A DNA stretch of 11,596 nt from assembly GCA_029940345.1 (NCBI GenBank), contig JAOZRC010000106.1, positions 1-11,596 of the forward strand, read 5' to 3'. A program made the translations under genes and the position numbers. This DNA comes from Desulfobacterales bacterium. GTDB taxonomy: Bacteria > Desulfobacterota > Desulfobacteria > Desulfobacterales > JAUCGF01. Under the pieces are notes generated by a model. That model worked only from the letters and a program-made list of their open reading frames with translations. It did not search any database and was not told where the DNA came from. How positions within the stretch are numbered: the first letter of the stretch is position 1; each line of letters opens with the position of its first letter. Of this stretch, positions 1-6,410 are shown piece after piece.

Positions 1-18
1 TGGAAAGTCGTGATCGAA

Positions 19-122
19 GCGAAAAAGTGTGAGAGCGAGGGCTGATTTTCGCAAGTTTTAAGGGAATAGCCGGCCTATTGCCATGAAATTTGCGGAATTC
101 AAAACCGCTCACACGCTTTTGC
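19..122. repeat. Imperfect long palindrome upstream of qrcA
   Basis: The segment can fold into one long, interrupted hairpin. The outer arm near 19-38 (GCGAAAAAGTGTGAGAGCG) opposes 104-122 (CCGCTCACACGCTTTTGC) with small bulges. A middle arm at 46-58 (TTTTCGCAAGTTT) opposes 86-97 (AAATTTGCGGAA). The inner arm AATAG (65-69) opposes CTATT (75-79) around a CCGGC loop. There is no T-tract after the structure, so it does not look like an intrinsic terminator. Its ends do not match the three MITE-like elements elsewhere in the window, so it seems to belong to another palindrome class. I infer an interspersed repeat or a structured leader of the qrc operon; the sequence alone cannot tell these apart. 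Confidence 0.5.
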
Positions 123-208
123 AGCCGATTGAAGACTTTTCAAACAGGCTCTAAGGATGGATTCACGCGGTCCGTCTGAATACTCAATAACCTCTAAACG
201 GAGTTCCC

Positions 209-901
209 ATGAGCGCATCGGATGACAAATTGCAAGATGGAGCAATAGACGCTACCGACCCAGCGGCTAAAGCGGTGTCCCAAGACCAAAAAAAAAACAA
301 ACAGGATAATAACGCTGGCGGAATCGTGATCCTGTTTTTTATTATCGGTCTGGCAGCAAGCATGATTGTCGGGTGGATTATTTTCCCTAAATTACTTTAT
401 TCCCAGAAAAACCAGCCGATTGATTTCAGCCATGCGATTCATAATCAGGAAGTGGATAACGGTTGCGAAAGCTGCCATTTTTTCCGCGAAGACGGCACTT
501 TCGCCGGTGTTCCCAAGTTGGAGCAATGTATTGATTGCCACGAAGAGGTTCAGGGTGAAAGCGCCAGTGAAGCACGGTTTGTGGAAGAATATGTCAATAA
601 AGGACGCGAAGTGCCTTGGCTGATCTATTCCCGGCAGCCTGATTGCGTATTCTTTTCCCACGCGGCGCATGTTAAAAAAGGTGCCATGGAATGCAAAACT
701 TGTCACGGCCCCATCGAAAACTCGGAACATTTGAAACCATACCAGGAAAATCGGATTACGGGGGTCAGTCGGGATATTTGGGGATATAATATCGGCGGTT
801 TCAAGAAAAATGTATGGGACCGTATGAAAATGGATGATTGCGCCGAATGTCACATGAAAGACCTGGGAGTTAAAGACGCCTGTTTTGTTTGCCATAAATA
901 A
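209..901 (+). CDS. qrcA: QrcA, membrane-anchored multiheme cytochrome c subunit of menaquinone reductase
   Basis: This 230-residue protein is the electron-entry subunit of the Qrc complex and is expected to take electrons from periplasmic cytochrome c3. A hydrophilic, lysine-rich cytoplasmic tail (residues 1-37) is followed by one membrane helix (about 38-60) that serves as an uncleaved anchor. The periplasmic domain carries five CXXCH heme sites at C86-H90, C107-H111, C162-H166, C211-H215 and C225-H229. It also has two FSHxxH segments (H75/H78 and H151/H154) typical of heme axial ligands. The Desulfovibrio vulgaris QrcA is described as hexaheme; here only five canonical motifs are visible, plus a lone Cys146 next to H151. 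The start is ATG with GGAG five bases upstream. The gene opens the qrcABCD cluster. An ActA or other c7-like cytochrome is the alternative, but separate B and C genes downstream favour Qrc. Confidence 0.9.
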   Translation: MSASDDKLQDGAIDATDPAAKAVSQDQKKNKQDNNAGGIVILFFIIGLAASMIVGWIIFPKLLYSQKNQPIDFSHAIHNQEVDNGCESCHFFREDGTFAGVPKLEQCIDCHEEVQGESASEARFVEEYVNKGREVPWLIYSRQPDCVFFSHAAHVKKGAMECKTCHGPIENSEHLKPYQENRITGVSRDIWGYNIGGFKKNVWDRMKMDDCAECHMKDLGVKDACFVCHK

Positions 902-906
902 TTTTA

Positions 907-949
907 AAGTTATAAGTTTGAAGTTATAAGTTTGAAGTTTGAAGTTTTG
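907..949 (+). repeat. Short tandem repeat in the qrcA-qrcB gap
   Basis: Two perfect copies of the 14-mer AAGTTATAAGTTTG (907-920 and 921-934) are followed by AAGTTTG (935-941) and AAGTTTTG (942-949). The tract fills most of the 65-bp gap between qrcA and qrcB and ends just before the qrcB ribosome binding site AAGGGG (953-958). Copy number could vary by slippage without disturbing either gene. No function is evident. Confidence 0.75.
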
Positions 950-966
950 AACAAGGGGTTTAATTT

Positions 967-3249
967 ATGAAAATAGACAGAAGAAGTTTCCTGGCGCTGA
1001 GTATCGGTTCAACGGCAGGGATTCATCTTACGCCATTGCCATGGAAGCTGATGGATGACAGCTCAATCTGGACGCAAAATTGGCCATGGACGCCCGTTCC
1101 CAAGGATGGTGCGGCCAATTATGTCAATTCCGTGTGTGGCTTATGCCCGGCAGGATGTGGTATTTTGGTGCGTAAGATTGATAACCGGGCGGTTAAAATC
1201 GAAGGTCTTCCGGGACATCCTGTTAATGATGGCCGAATTTGCGGTCTTGGCCTTTCCGGTCTCCAGATGCTCTATGGAGGCACGCGTGTCAAAACACCTC
1301 TGAAACGCACAGGTGAACGCGGTGCCGGCCAGTGGCGAAAAATATCCTGGAGGAAGGCGATTGAGGAAATTTCCAATACGTTAATCGAACAGCGCAAATC
1401 CGGCAATCCTCAAGCACTGGGAGCGATTTGCAGTTCCGATCAGGGAACGACATCGCAATTGTTAAGTCGTTTTTTGAACGTGTATGGCTCTCCGAATTTC
1501 CTTCGCACTCCCTCAGTTCAGAGTTCTTACGAAATGGCCAATGCGCTGATGAACGGATCCCCGAAAGCGGTCGGGTTTGATTTGGAAAATGCCGACTATA
1601 TATTAAGCTTCGGAAGCGGTTTATTAGACGGATGGGTTTCACCGGTGCGCATGATCAGGGCTCACAGTATCTGGCAGGATGAAAAAGTGCCAGTGGTGCA
1701 AATTGAACCGCGCATGTCTCATACAGCAGCCAAAGCCGATAAATGGATTGCCATCAAACCCGGCGCAAATGCGGTACTTGCATTGGGAATGGCTTATGTA
1801 ATCATCAAAGAAAAACTGTACGATAAAAGATTTATTGAAAAACATAGTCTCGGTTTTGAAAGCTGGAAAGATGAAAAGGGGCGTCCTCACAAAGGGTTCA
1901 AGCAGTCCGTGATAGAAAATTATACCCCTGTCAAGGTGTCTGCAATCACTGGAATAGATGAGGCTATAATAATTCAGTTGGCCAAGGATTTTGCAGGCGC
2001 GGCTCTGCCGATCGCGCTTTGCGGAAGTGGTGATGGCACCGCACCGGGAAGTCTGAACGAAATGGCAGCCATACATGCCTTAAACGCGCTAAAAGGCGCT
2101 ATTAATAAAAAAGGCGGTGTGTGGGCGGTTCCCAGTCCCGATTATATTCTCTGGCCAGAATTGGAGATGGATGAAACGGCTTCTAAGGGTATCCAGACTG
2201 AGCGTTTTGATGGCGCGGGTGGAAAAAAATACGCCCAGGCACGTTCACTCTTAAACCGCCTTCCGGAGGTGATTAACGCCTCCTCTGAATCTCCGTTACA
2301 GTCATTGTTGGTTTATAATGCGAACCCAATGTATACCATGGCGGATAGCATTGCCGTGAAAGAGGCTTTCGCAAAAATACCGCTTATTGTCAGCTTTTCA
2401 CCTTATATGGATGAAACTGCCTCATACTCAGATTATATTCTACCGAATCATACCTATCTTGAGCGCTATGAAGATAGTGCGACGCCATTTGGATTCACGC
2501 AACCATTGATCAGTTTGGCTAAACCGGTTGTTAAACCGTTATTTAACACCAAACATACCGGTGATGTCATTATTAAATTGGCCCAGGTGATGGGCGATCA
2601 AATCGCCAAAGCATTTCCTTGGAAAGATTATCTGACCTGCTTAAAAACGACGATGGGTGATAAATGGAAAACATTGGTCAAACAGGGTTATATCGTCGAT
2701 AAAAATCATAAAGCGCCTGACTGGGCCAAGGGGTTTGAAACCGCATCGAAAAAATTCGAATTCGCGGCCAAAGCGGTCAATACGGATCCGAAGAGCGATG
2801 TGATTGCGCCTTCTGAGTTGAAACCGGCTGATTTGGAGGGGGACGCCAAGGCATTTCCGCTTGTGCTCATTCCTTATGATACAATGCGTCTGGCCAGTGG
2901 ATTTATCGGAACGCCTCCTTTTGTTGTTAAAACAGTCGGAGATGATGTTTTAAAAGCAAACGACAGTTGTGTTGATATTAATCCACAAACTGCCGAGGAG
3001 TTCGGTCTGACTGAAGGCGATAAAGCGATGTTAACAACGCCTAAAAGCGAAGTGCGCGTCAGAGCGCATCTTTCTGAAGGCATCCTTCCGGGTCTGATCG
3101 CCTTGCCTCGCGGTTTGGGGCACTCGGCATACGATAAATTTTTGGCAGGTAAAGGCATTAATTTCAACGCTTTACACGCTCCGAAGGCAGATCCGATTTC
3201 CGGCTTGGATACGACTTGGGGTGTTCGCGCCAAGATAAGCAAAGCCTAA
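967..3249 (+). CDS. qrcB: QrcB, molybdopterin-oxidoreductase-like subunit of menaquinone reductase
   Basis: This 760-residue periplasmic subunit of Qrc belongs to the DMSO reductase/formate dehydrogenase superfamily. The N-terminus MKIDRRSFLAL is a twin-arginine signal, so it is folded and fitted with cofactors before export. A [4Fe-4S] site follows at C57-x2-C60-x3-C64 with C92. The rest has the superfamily layout, including a C-terminal beta-barrel domain (about 630-760). In the family's usual metal-ligand region (about residues 180-197) there is no Cys or selenocysteine, only serines (S184, S186, S187). This fits the established view that QrcB and the related ActB lack molybdenum and serve as an electron-transfer scaffold. 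ATG 967 has AAGGGG eight bases upstream. It lies between the cytochrome and ferredoxin subunits in the same operon. A true polysulfide or thiosulfate reductase is the alternative, disfavoured by the missing ligand and the cytochrome partner. Confidence 0.9.
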   Translation: MKIDRRSFLALSIGSTAGIHLTPLPWKLMDDSSIWTQNWPWTPVPKDGAANYVNSVCGLCPAGCGILVRKIDNRAVKIEGLPGHPVNDGRICGLGLSGLQMLYGGTRVKTPLKRTGERGAGQWRKISWRKAIEEISNTLIEQRKSGNPQALGAICSSDQGTTSQLLSRFLNVYGSPNFLRTPSVQSSYEMANALMNGSPKAVGFDLENADYILSFGSGLLDGWVSPVRMIRAHSIWQDEKVPVVQIEPRMSHTAAKADKWIAIKPGANAVLALGMAYVIIKEKLYDKRFIEKHSLGFESWKDEKGRPHKGFKQSVIENYTPVKVSAITGIDEAIIIQLAKDFAGAALPIALCGSGDGTAPGSLNEMAAIHALNALKGAINKKGGVWAVPSPDYILWPELEMDETASKGIQTERFDGAGGKKYAQARSLLNRLPEVINASSESPLQSLLVYNANPMYTMADSIAVKEAFAKIPLIVSFSPYMDETASYSDYILPNHTYLERYEDSATPFGFTQPLISLAKPVVKPLFNTKHTGDVIIKLAQVMGDQIAKAFPWKDYLTCLKTTMGDKWKTLVKQGYIVDKNHKAPDWAKGFETASKKFEFAAKAVNTDPKSDVIAPSELKPADLEGDAKAFPLVLIPYDTMRLASGFIGTPPFVVKTVGDDVLKANDSCVDINPQTAEEFGLTEGDKAMLTTPKSEVRVRAHLSEGILPGLIALPRGLGHSAYDKFLAGKGINFNALHAPKADPISGLDTTWGVRAKISKA

Positions 3250-3323
3250 TAAGATAAAGCGGTAAAGCCTGATTCCGGCGGCAAGATGCTTTCAGACGCC
3301 GCTTAATATGTGTTGAGGTGTTA

Positions 3324-4124
3324 ATGGAAAACAATCATAAGAAGGGCAAAACAAAAAAATTCGGAATGGTCATTGATTTGGATAAATGCACGGGTTGCGG
3401 ATCCTGCATGGTGGCATGTATGTCTGAAAACAATGTACCGTTTAAAGCGGATGAAACTGACAAACGGCTCAGCATTACATGGATGCTTGTTTATAAATTT
3501 AATAACGGGAAAGCGCACCCGAATTATGATGAGTGCTATCTTCCCAGGCCATGCATGCAATGCGAAGGCGATCACGGACACTCCCCGTGCGTATCTGTCT
3601 GTCCGGCAGTGGCAACGGATTATTCGCATGAGACCGGGATTGTAAGCCAGATTTATACACGTTGTTTCGGATGCCGTTACTGTATGGCGGCCTGTCCTTA
3701 TCACGCGCGATACTTTAATTGGTGGGATCCGGCCTGGCCGGCCGACATGGAAAAATACTTAAGCCCCAATGTATCTCCGCGCATGCGAGGAATCGTTGAA
3801 AAGTGCGGCTTTTGTTTTCATCGCTACCAACTTGCAACCGATAAGGCCTACTATGAAGGACGGGATGAATTGGAAGAAGGCGAATATCAGACCGCTTGCA
3901 CACAAGCCTGTCCGGCCGGTGCGATTATCTTTGGCGATCTGAACAATCCTGAACATATGGTTCATAAAATTGCCCAACCGGACGCTAAACACCACGGACG
4001 TCCGAAGAATCCCAATGCTTTCAGATTATTAGAACGTTTGGGAACCAATCCCAAAGTGTATTATCTTTCAAGCCGCAAATGGGTGCGGGATTCCGGTGAT
4101 AATTATCGGCCTGATGAAAAGTAA
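3324..4124 (+). CDS. qrcC: QrcC, four-cluster ferredoxin-like subunit of menaquinone reductase
   Basis: This iron-sulfur subunit (266 residues from ATG 3324) wires QrcB to the membrane subunit QrcD. Sixteen cysteines fall into four binding groups: C22/C25/C28/C32, C77/C80/C89/C93, C114/C117/C120/C124 and C161/C164/C192/C196. That is the NrfC/PsrB arrangement for four cubane clusters. There is no export signal of its own; in such complexes the ferredoxin subunit is carried across the membrane with its Tat-bearing partner, here QrcB. Start choice: an in-frame GTG at 3318 would add two residues, but GAGGTG at 3315-3320 reads better as the Shine-Dalgarno site for ATG 3324, although the spacing is short. 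The 74-bp gap from qrcB holds only a weak 5-bp hairpin (3278-3302), so co-transcription is likely. Confidence 0.9.
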   Translation: MENNHKKGKTKKFGMVIDLDKCTGCGSCMVACMSENNVPFKADETDKRLSITWMLVYKFNNGKAHPNYDECYLPRPCMQCEGDHGHSPCVSVCPAVATDYSHETGIVSQIYTRCFGCRYCMAACPYHARYFNWWDPAWPADMEKYLSPNVSPRMRGIVEKCGFCFHRYQLATDKAYYEGRDELEEGEYQTACTQACPAGAIIFGDLNNPEHMVHKIAQPDAKHHGRPKNPNAFRLLERLGTNPKVYYLSSRKWVRDSGDNYRPDEK

Positions 4125-4148
4125 ATGAGTTTTTTTTAAACAATTAAT

Positions 4149-4180
4149 GGTGAATTATTACTCACCGAATACTGAGTATT
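4149..4180 (+). other. Two small hairpins in the qrcC-qrcD gap
   Basis: GGTGA (4149-4153) can pair with TCACC (4162-4166), and AATACTGAGTATT (4168-4180) is a 13-base odd palindrome. Both lie just upstream of the qrcD Shine-Dalgarno site AAGGAG (4184-4189). A T8 run at about 4128-4135 precedes rather than follows them, so they do not form a forward terminator. They might tune qrcD translation or mRNA processing, which is inference only. Confidence 0.3.
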
Positions 4181-4198
4181 GACAAGGAGTCAGACCTT

Positions 4199-5446
4199 AT
4201 GGATTTGGATTCGGCATTATGGCCTAAGGATGTTCAACGCTGTTCGTTTCCGAAGTTTATGATCGGCATTACGGTGGTCACCTTAGTGCTGATTTGGGGT
4301 GTTTATGCCGCCCTGCTCTGCTGGTTTAAAGGCCTGAATCAGACCAACATGAACGATTACTATGGTTTCGCTTTATGGATTTGGGCTGATTTGGCCATTA
4401 TCGGGCTGGGTGGCGGTGCTTTTTTCACCGGTTTTCTACGGTATCTTGTTAAAAAAGATGAACTTAAAAATATCATCAACTATGCCGTATTGATCGGTTT
4501 TATTTGCTACAGTTCGGCGCAGCTCATTTTAGGTATTGATGTAGGCCAGCCGCTTAGAGGATGGTTTATTTTCTGGCATGCGAATGTACATTCAATGCTC
4601 ACGGAAGTGGCCTTTTGCCTCTCCTGCTATTTTGTTGTTTTGTGTATTGAATATATACCGCTCATTCTTGAAAACAGGCAGTTGGACAAAGAACCTTTCT
4701 TTCATCATCTCAGCCATAACATGCACGGCATTATGGCGATATTCGCCGCAACCGGCGCTTTTCTTTCTTGTTTCCATCAGGGTTCGTTGGGAGGTGTATC
4801 CGGCGTCCTGTTTGGGCGACCTTTCGGATTTCGGGAAGGCATATTTATTTGGCCATGGACATTCTTTCTTTTTACATGGTCAGCTGCCGCTTGTGGCCCC
4901 TGTTTTACCATCCTGGTTACGAAACTGACTGAAACCATTTCCAAAAAGCAGCTTGTGAAACCTGATGTAATTGATCTGCTTGCCAAAATATCCGGCTGGA
5001 TGATGTTCACTTACATTATTGCTAAGACCGTTGATACTTGGTACTGGGCTCTATATACAGCGCCTTCCAAAGGTTTTAACTGGGCCTTTTTCTATTCTGA
5101 TAATGCTTTTTACGGACCTTGGATATTGTGGCTCGAAATTGTTATATGTGGTTATATACCTGCGATGCTTCTGATTACGAAAAAGACTCGTCAGAAAAAT
5201 GCCACGCTTTGGACTGCGATTATCCTTGCGTCAATCGGCGTTTGCGTCAATCGTTGGGCGTTAGTACTCCAGGTAATGGCGCCACCGGTGCTGCCATTTG
5301 ATACGTGGGCATTATATATACCAAGTTGGCAGGAAGTGGCAACAACCATATTGCCAATTGCTTATGGTGTGATTCTGATAATGATCTCATATCGTTATTT
5401 ACCCATATTTCCTCAAGAGCGGGAATTGAATCCCATAACGAATTAG
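4199..5446 (+). CDS. qrcD: QrcD, NrfD/PsrC-type integral membrane quinone-binding subunit
   Basis: This 415-residue polytopic membrane protein of the NrfD/PsrC family has about ten hydrophobic helices and provides the menaquinone site of Qrc. Recognisable family features are the small-residue helix GLGGGAFFTG near residue 70, the CFHQGSLGG segment in the middle (compare the HQxSLG motif of NrfD proteins) and the NRW segment near the C-terminus. Electrons are expected to reach it from QrcC on the periplasmic face. In the related PsrC and ActC proteins, polar residues inside such helices have been discussed as proton routes; whether this copy conserves energy cannot be judged here. The start is ATG with AAGGAG nine bases upstream. 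No clear terminator follows the stop codon, so transcription may continue into the spacer. Confidence 0.9.
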   Translation: MDLDSALWPKDVQRCSFPKFMIGITVVTLVLIWGVYAALLCWFKGLNQTNMNDYYGFALWIWADLAIIGLGGGAFFTGFLRYLVKKDELKNIINYAVLIGFICYSSAQLILGIDVGQPLRGWFIFWHANVHSMLTEVAFCLSCYFVVLCIEYIPLILENRQLDKEPFFHHLSHNMHGIMAIFAATGAFLSCFHQGSLGGVSGVLFGRPFGFREGIFIWPWTFFLFTWSAAACGPCFTILVTKLTETISKKQLVKPDVIDLLAKISGWMMFTYIIAKTVDTWYWALYTAPSKGFNWAFFYSDNAFYGPWILWLEIVICGYIPAMLLITKKTRQKNATLWTAIILASIGVCVNRWALVLQVMAPPVLPFDTWALYIPSWQEVATTILPIAYGVILIMISYRYLPIFPQERELNPITN

Positions 5447-5495
5447 TTTCTTAATAAAAAGTTGGGTTGAATATAAGATACAGCAAGTAAATTAA

Positions 5496-5912
5496 GCGAT
5501 CAGCGGTCAGTAAAGAGTTCAGGTCCTTTGTTAAAATCAGCCTGTTATCCATACTGCAACGCTAATAAATGATGGAAACTAAACCGACGCACTTCACCGA
5601 ATAGATGTAACTTTTGAAATATCGGTTTATCGTCGGATCGGTTGTTTCCAATATACAAATTGCATTACACGGAATGACGTGTTAGATTTGCCATTGTTCA
5701 TCAAAGAGATTCCGGATATTAAAAGAAGAGTGCAGTCGAAAGTGGTGCCGATCTAGTTTTTCACTAATGTTATTGTTGGAATTGCTTTTGGGCGCTGCTG
5801 CTTCCTCATAAGATTTTGACCGGAACATGATGACAAACTTGCTTTTTATCAATACTGAAAATTAAACGAAGCAAACACATCGTTCAATGACTCTGAGACG
5901 ACCGCTGATCGC
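5496..5912. repeat. Perfect 13-bp inverted repeat bracketing about 390 bp
   Basis: GCGATCAGCGGTC at 5496-5508 is the exact reverse complement of GACCGCTGATCGC at 5900-5912. The match does not extend outward or inward, and no direct repeat flanks the two ends, so evidence for a transposable unit is weak. The word resembles repetitive spacer DNA and could be two independent copies of a short dispersed repeat. The interval encodes nothing recognisable. Confidence 0.45.
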
Positions 5913-5917
5913 ACATT

Positions 5918-5950
5918 TTCAGTCTGACATTTTTTTGGGACTGAAGGAGG
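5918..5950 (+). promoter_or_regulatory. Hairpin abutting a strong ribosome binding site
   Basis: TTCAGTC (5918-5924) can pair with GACTGAA (5939-5945) around a T-rich loop. The 3' arm overlaps the first bases of the Shine-Dalgarno site AAGGAGGT (5944-5951), which sits six to seven bases before ATG 5957. The Shine-Dalgarno match is nearly ideal and is the main reason to accept the small gene that follows. Partial masking by the hairpin could affect translation, but that is inference. Confidence 0.5.
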
Positions 5951-5956
5951 TATAAA

Positions 5957-6115
5957 ATGTTTCCATTTAGTTTTGAGTGGGCTTGGGATATGTCCCATAT
6001 CGTCTTTATGGGCGGATTATGGTACGCATTATCCATTATTGGTGCTGGTATGACCTATTGTATAATTAAGGCTGTTATAGATACCTTGGGAGGCGACGCT
6101 GACGATCACCATTAG
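5957..6115 (+). CDS. Small single-span membrane protein (52 residues), function unknown
   Basis: I do not recognise a named family. The protein starts MFPFSFEWAWDMSHIVFMGG, continues with one hydrophobic helix (about residues 15-41, rich in Gly, Ile, Tyr and Trp) and ends in a short acidic and histidine-rich tail (GGDADDHH). The aromatic N-terminus and the GxG pair (GAG at 29-31) inside the helix suggest packing against another membrane protein. Evidence that it is real: AAGGAGGT at ideal spacing from ATG, an uninterrupted frame of sensible amphipathic design, and an intrinsic terminator just downstream. It lies about 510 bp after qrcD on the same strand. It could be a small accessory subunit of Qrc or of another respiratory complex, but nothing in the sequence proves a partner. 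The short length means it is easily missed by annotation. Confidence 0.75.
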   Translation: MFPFSFEWAWDMSHIVFMGGLWYALSIIGAGMTYCIIKAVIDTLGGDADDHH

Positions 6116-6142
6116 AGTGCATGGTCTCATTAATAAAAGCGT

Positions 6143-6266
6143 GCAACTAACAAGCCGGGACAATAATTTAACGCGGAAAGTTGATCTGCATCGTTCATAT
6201 CCGCTTCAAGGTTGAAGAAGTGGCAAAGCTTTCCGACTTACTTTGTACCGCCTTGTGTTGGTAGCC
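6143..6266 (-). mobile_element. MITE-like palindromic element, copy 1, with exact 9-bp target duplication
   Basis: A 124-bp element bracketed by TAAAAGCGT at 6134-6142 and again at 6267-6275, an exact 9-bp direct repeat touching both ends. That is the mark of a transposition target-site duplication. The right end reads CCTTGTGTTGGTAGCC; the left end is a decayed inverse (GCAACTAACAAGCCGGGACA). Its reverse complement aligns along most of its length with copy 3, including GGAAAG/CTTTCC arms and a core TCAACCTTGAAGCGG, so it lies in the opposite orientation to copies 2 and 3. There is no reading frame inside, so it would need a transposase from elsewhere. The insertion hit the 5' arm of the terminator after the small gene. 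Confidence 0.8.
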
Positions 6267-6267
6267 T

Positions 6268-6325
6268 AAAAGCGTTTACCTTTTGATTTTTATTTTATCA
6301 TAAAGGCAGACGCTTTTTTATTTTT
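6268..6325 (+). terminator. Rho-independent terminator after the small membrane-protein gene
   Basis: AAAAGCGT (6268-6275) pairs with ACGCTTTT (6310-6317). Inside it CCTTT and GAT pair with AAAGG and ATC, with one mismatch and one bulge, around a TTTTATTTT loop. The 3' arm runs into TTTTTTATTTTT. It most likely ends the transcript of the gene at 5957-6115. The 9-bp target duplication of the neighbouring element contains the 5' arm sequence, so the insertion left a complete terminator on the far side. Confidence 0.75.
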
Positions 6326-6410
6326 GAAAATCGCGATTGGTCATTTCCAGTTCAAAATTAATTCAAAACAAGAACTTACACCTGACGAGCATATAAAAAC
6401 AGAGGTTACA

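Larger units (their letters stand above)
5447..5956. other. Gene-poor spacer after qrcD
   Basis: About 510 bp without a convincing reading frame. It contains a perfect 13-bp inverted repeat (5496-5508 against 5900-5912). It also has an imperfect hairpin in which GGAAAC (5574-5579) opposes GTTTCC (5644-5649), with further ACCGACG/CGTCGG-type pairing inside. A 48-codon minus-strand frame (5682-5828) lacks a Shine-Dalgarno site and looks random in composition. The promoter of the small gene at 5957 must lie here or further upstream, but I see no clear -35/-10 pair. Confidence 0.6.

Noticed and set aside
1..45. Fourteen open codons ending in TGA as the tail of an upstream gene
   Set aside because: The stretch overlaps the outer arm of the palindrome at 19-122 and has no recognisable protein motif; a chance open frame of this length is common.
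129..157. TTGAAG followed by TAAGGA as a sigma-70 promoter for qrcA
   Set aside because: The -10 match is only about three of six bases and lies near a palindrome; too weak to report.
392..895. 167-codon minus-strand frame opposite qrcA
   Set aside because: It is a shadow of a clear multiheme cytochrome gene; no ribosome binding site and no family features.
1639..2076. 145-codon minus-strand frame opposite qrcB
   Set aside because: It lies entirely inside a well-supported coding sequence and its translation has no recognisable domain.
5682..5828. 48-codon minus-strand frame in the spacer after qrcD
   Set aside because: It has no Shine-Dalgarno site, low-complexity polar composition and no recognisable motif.
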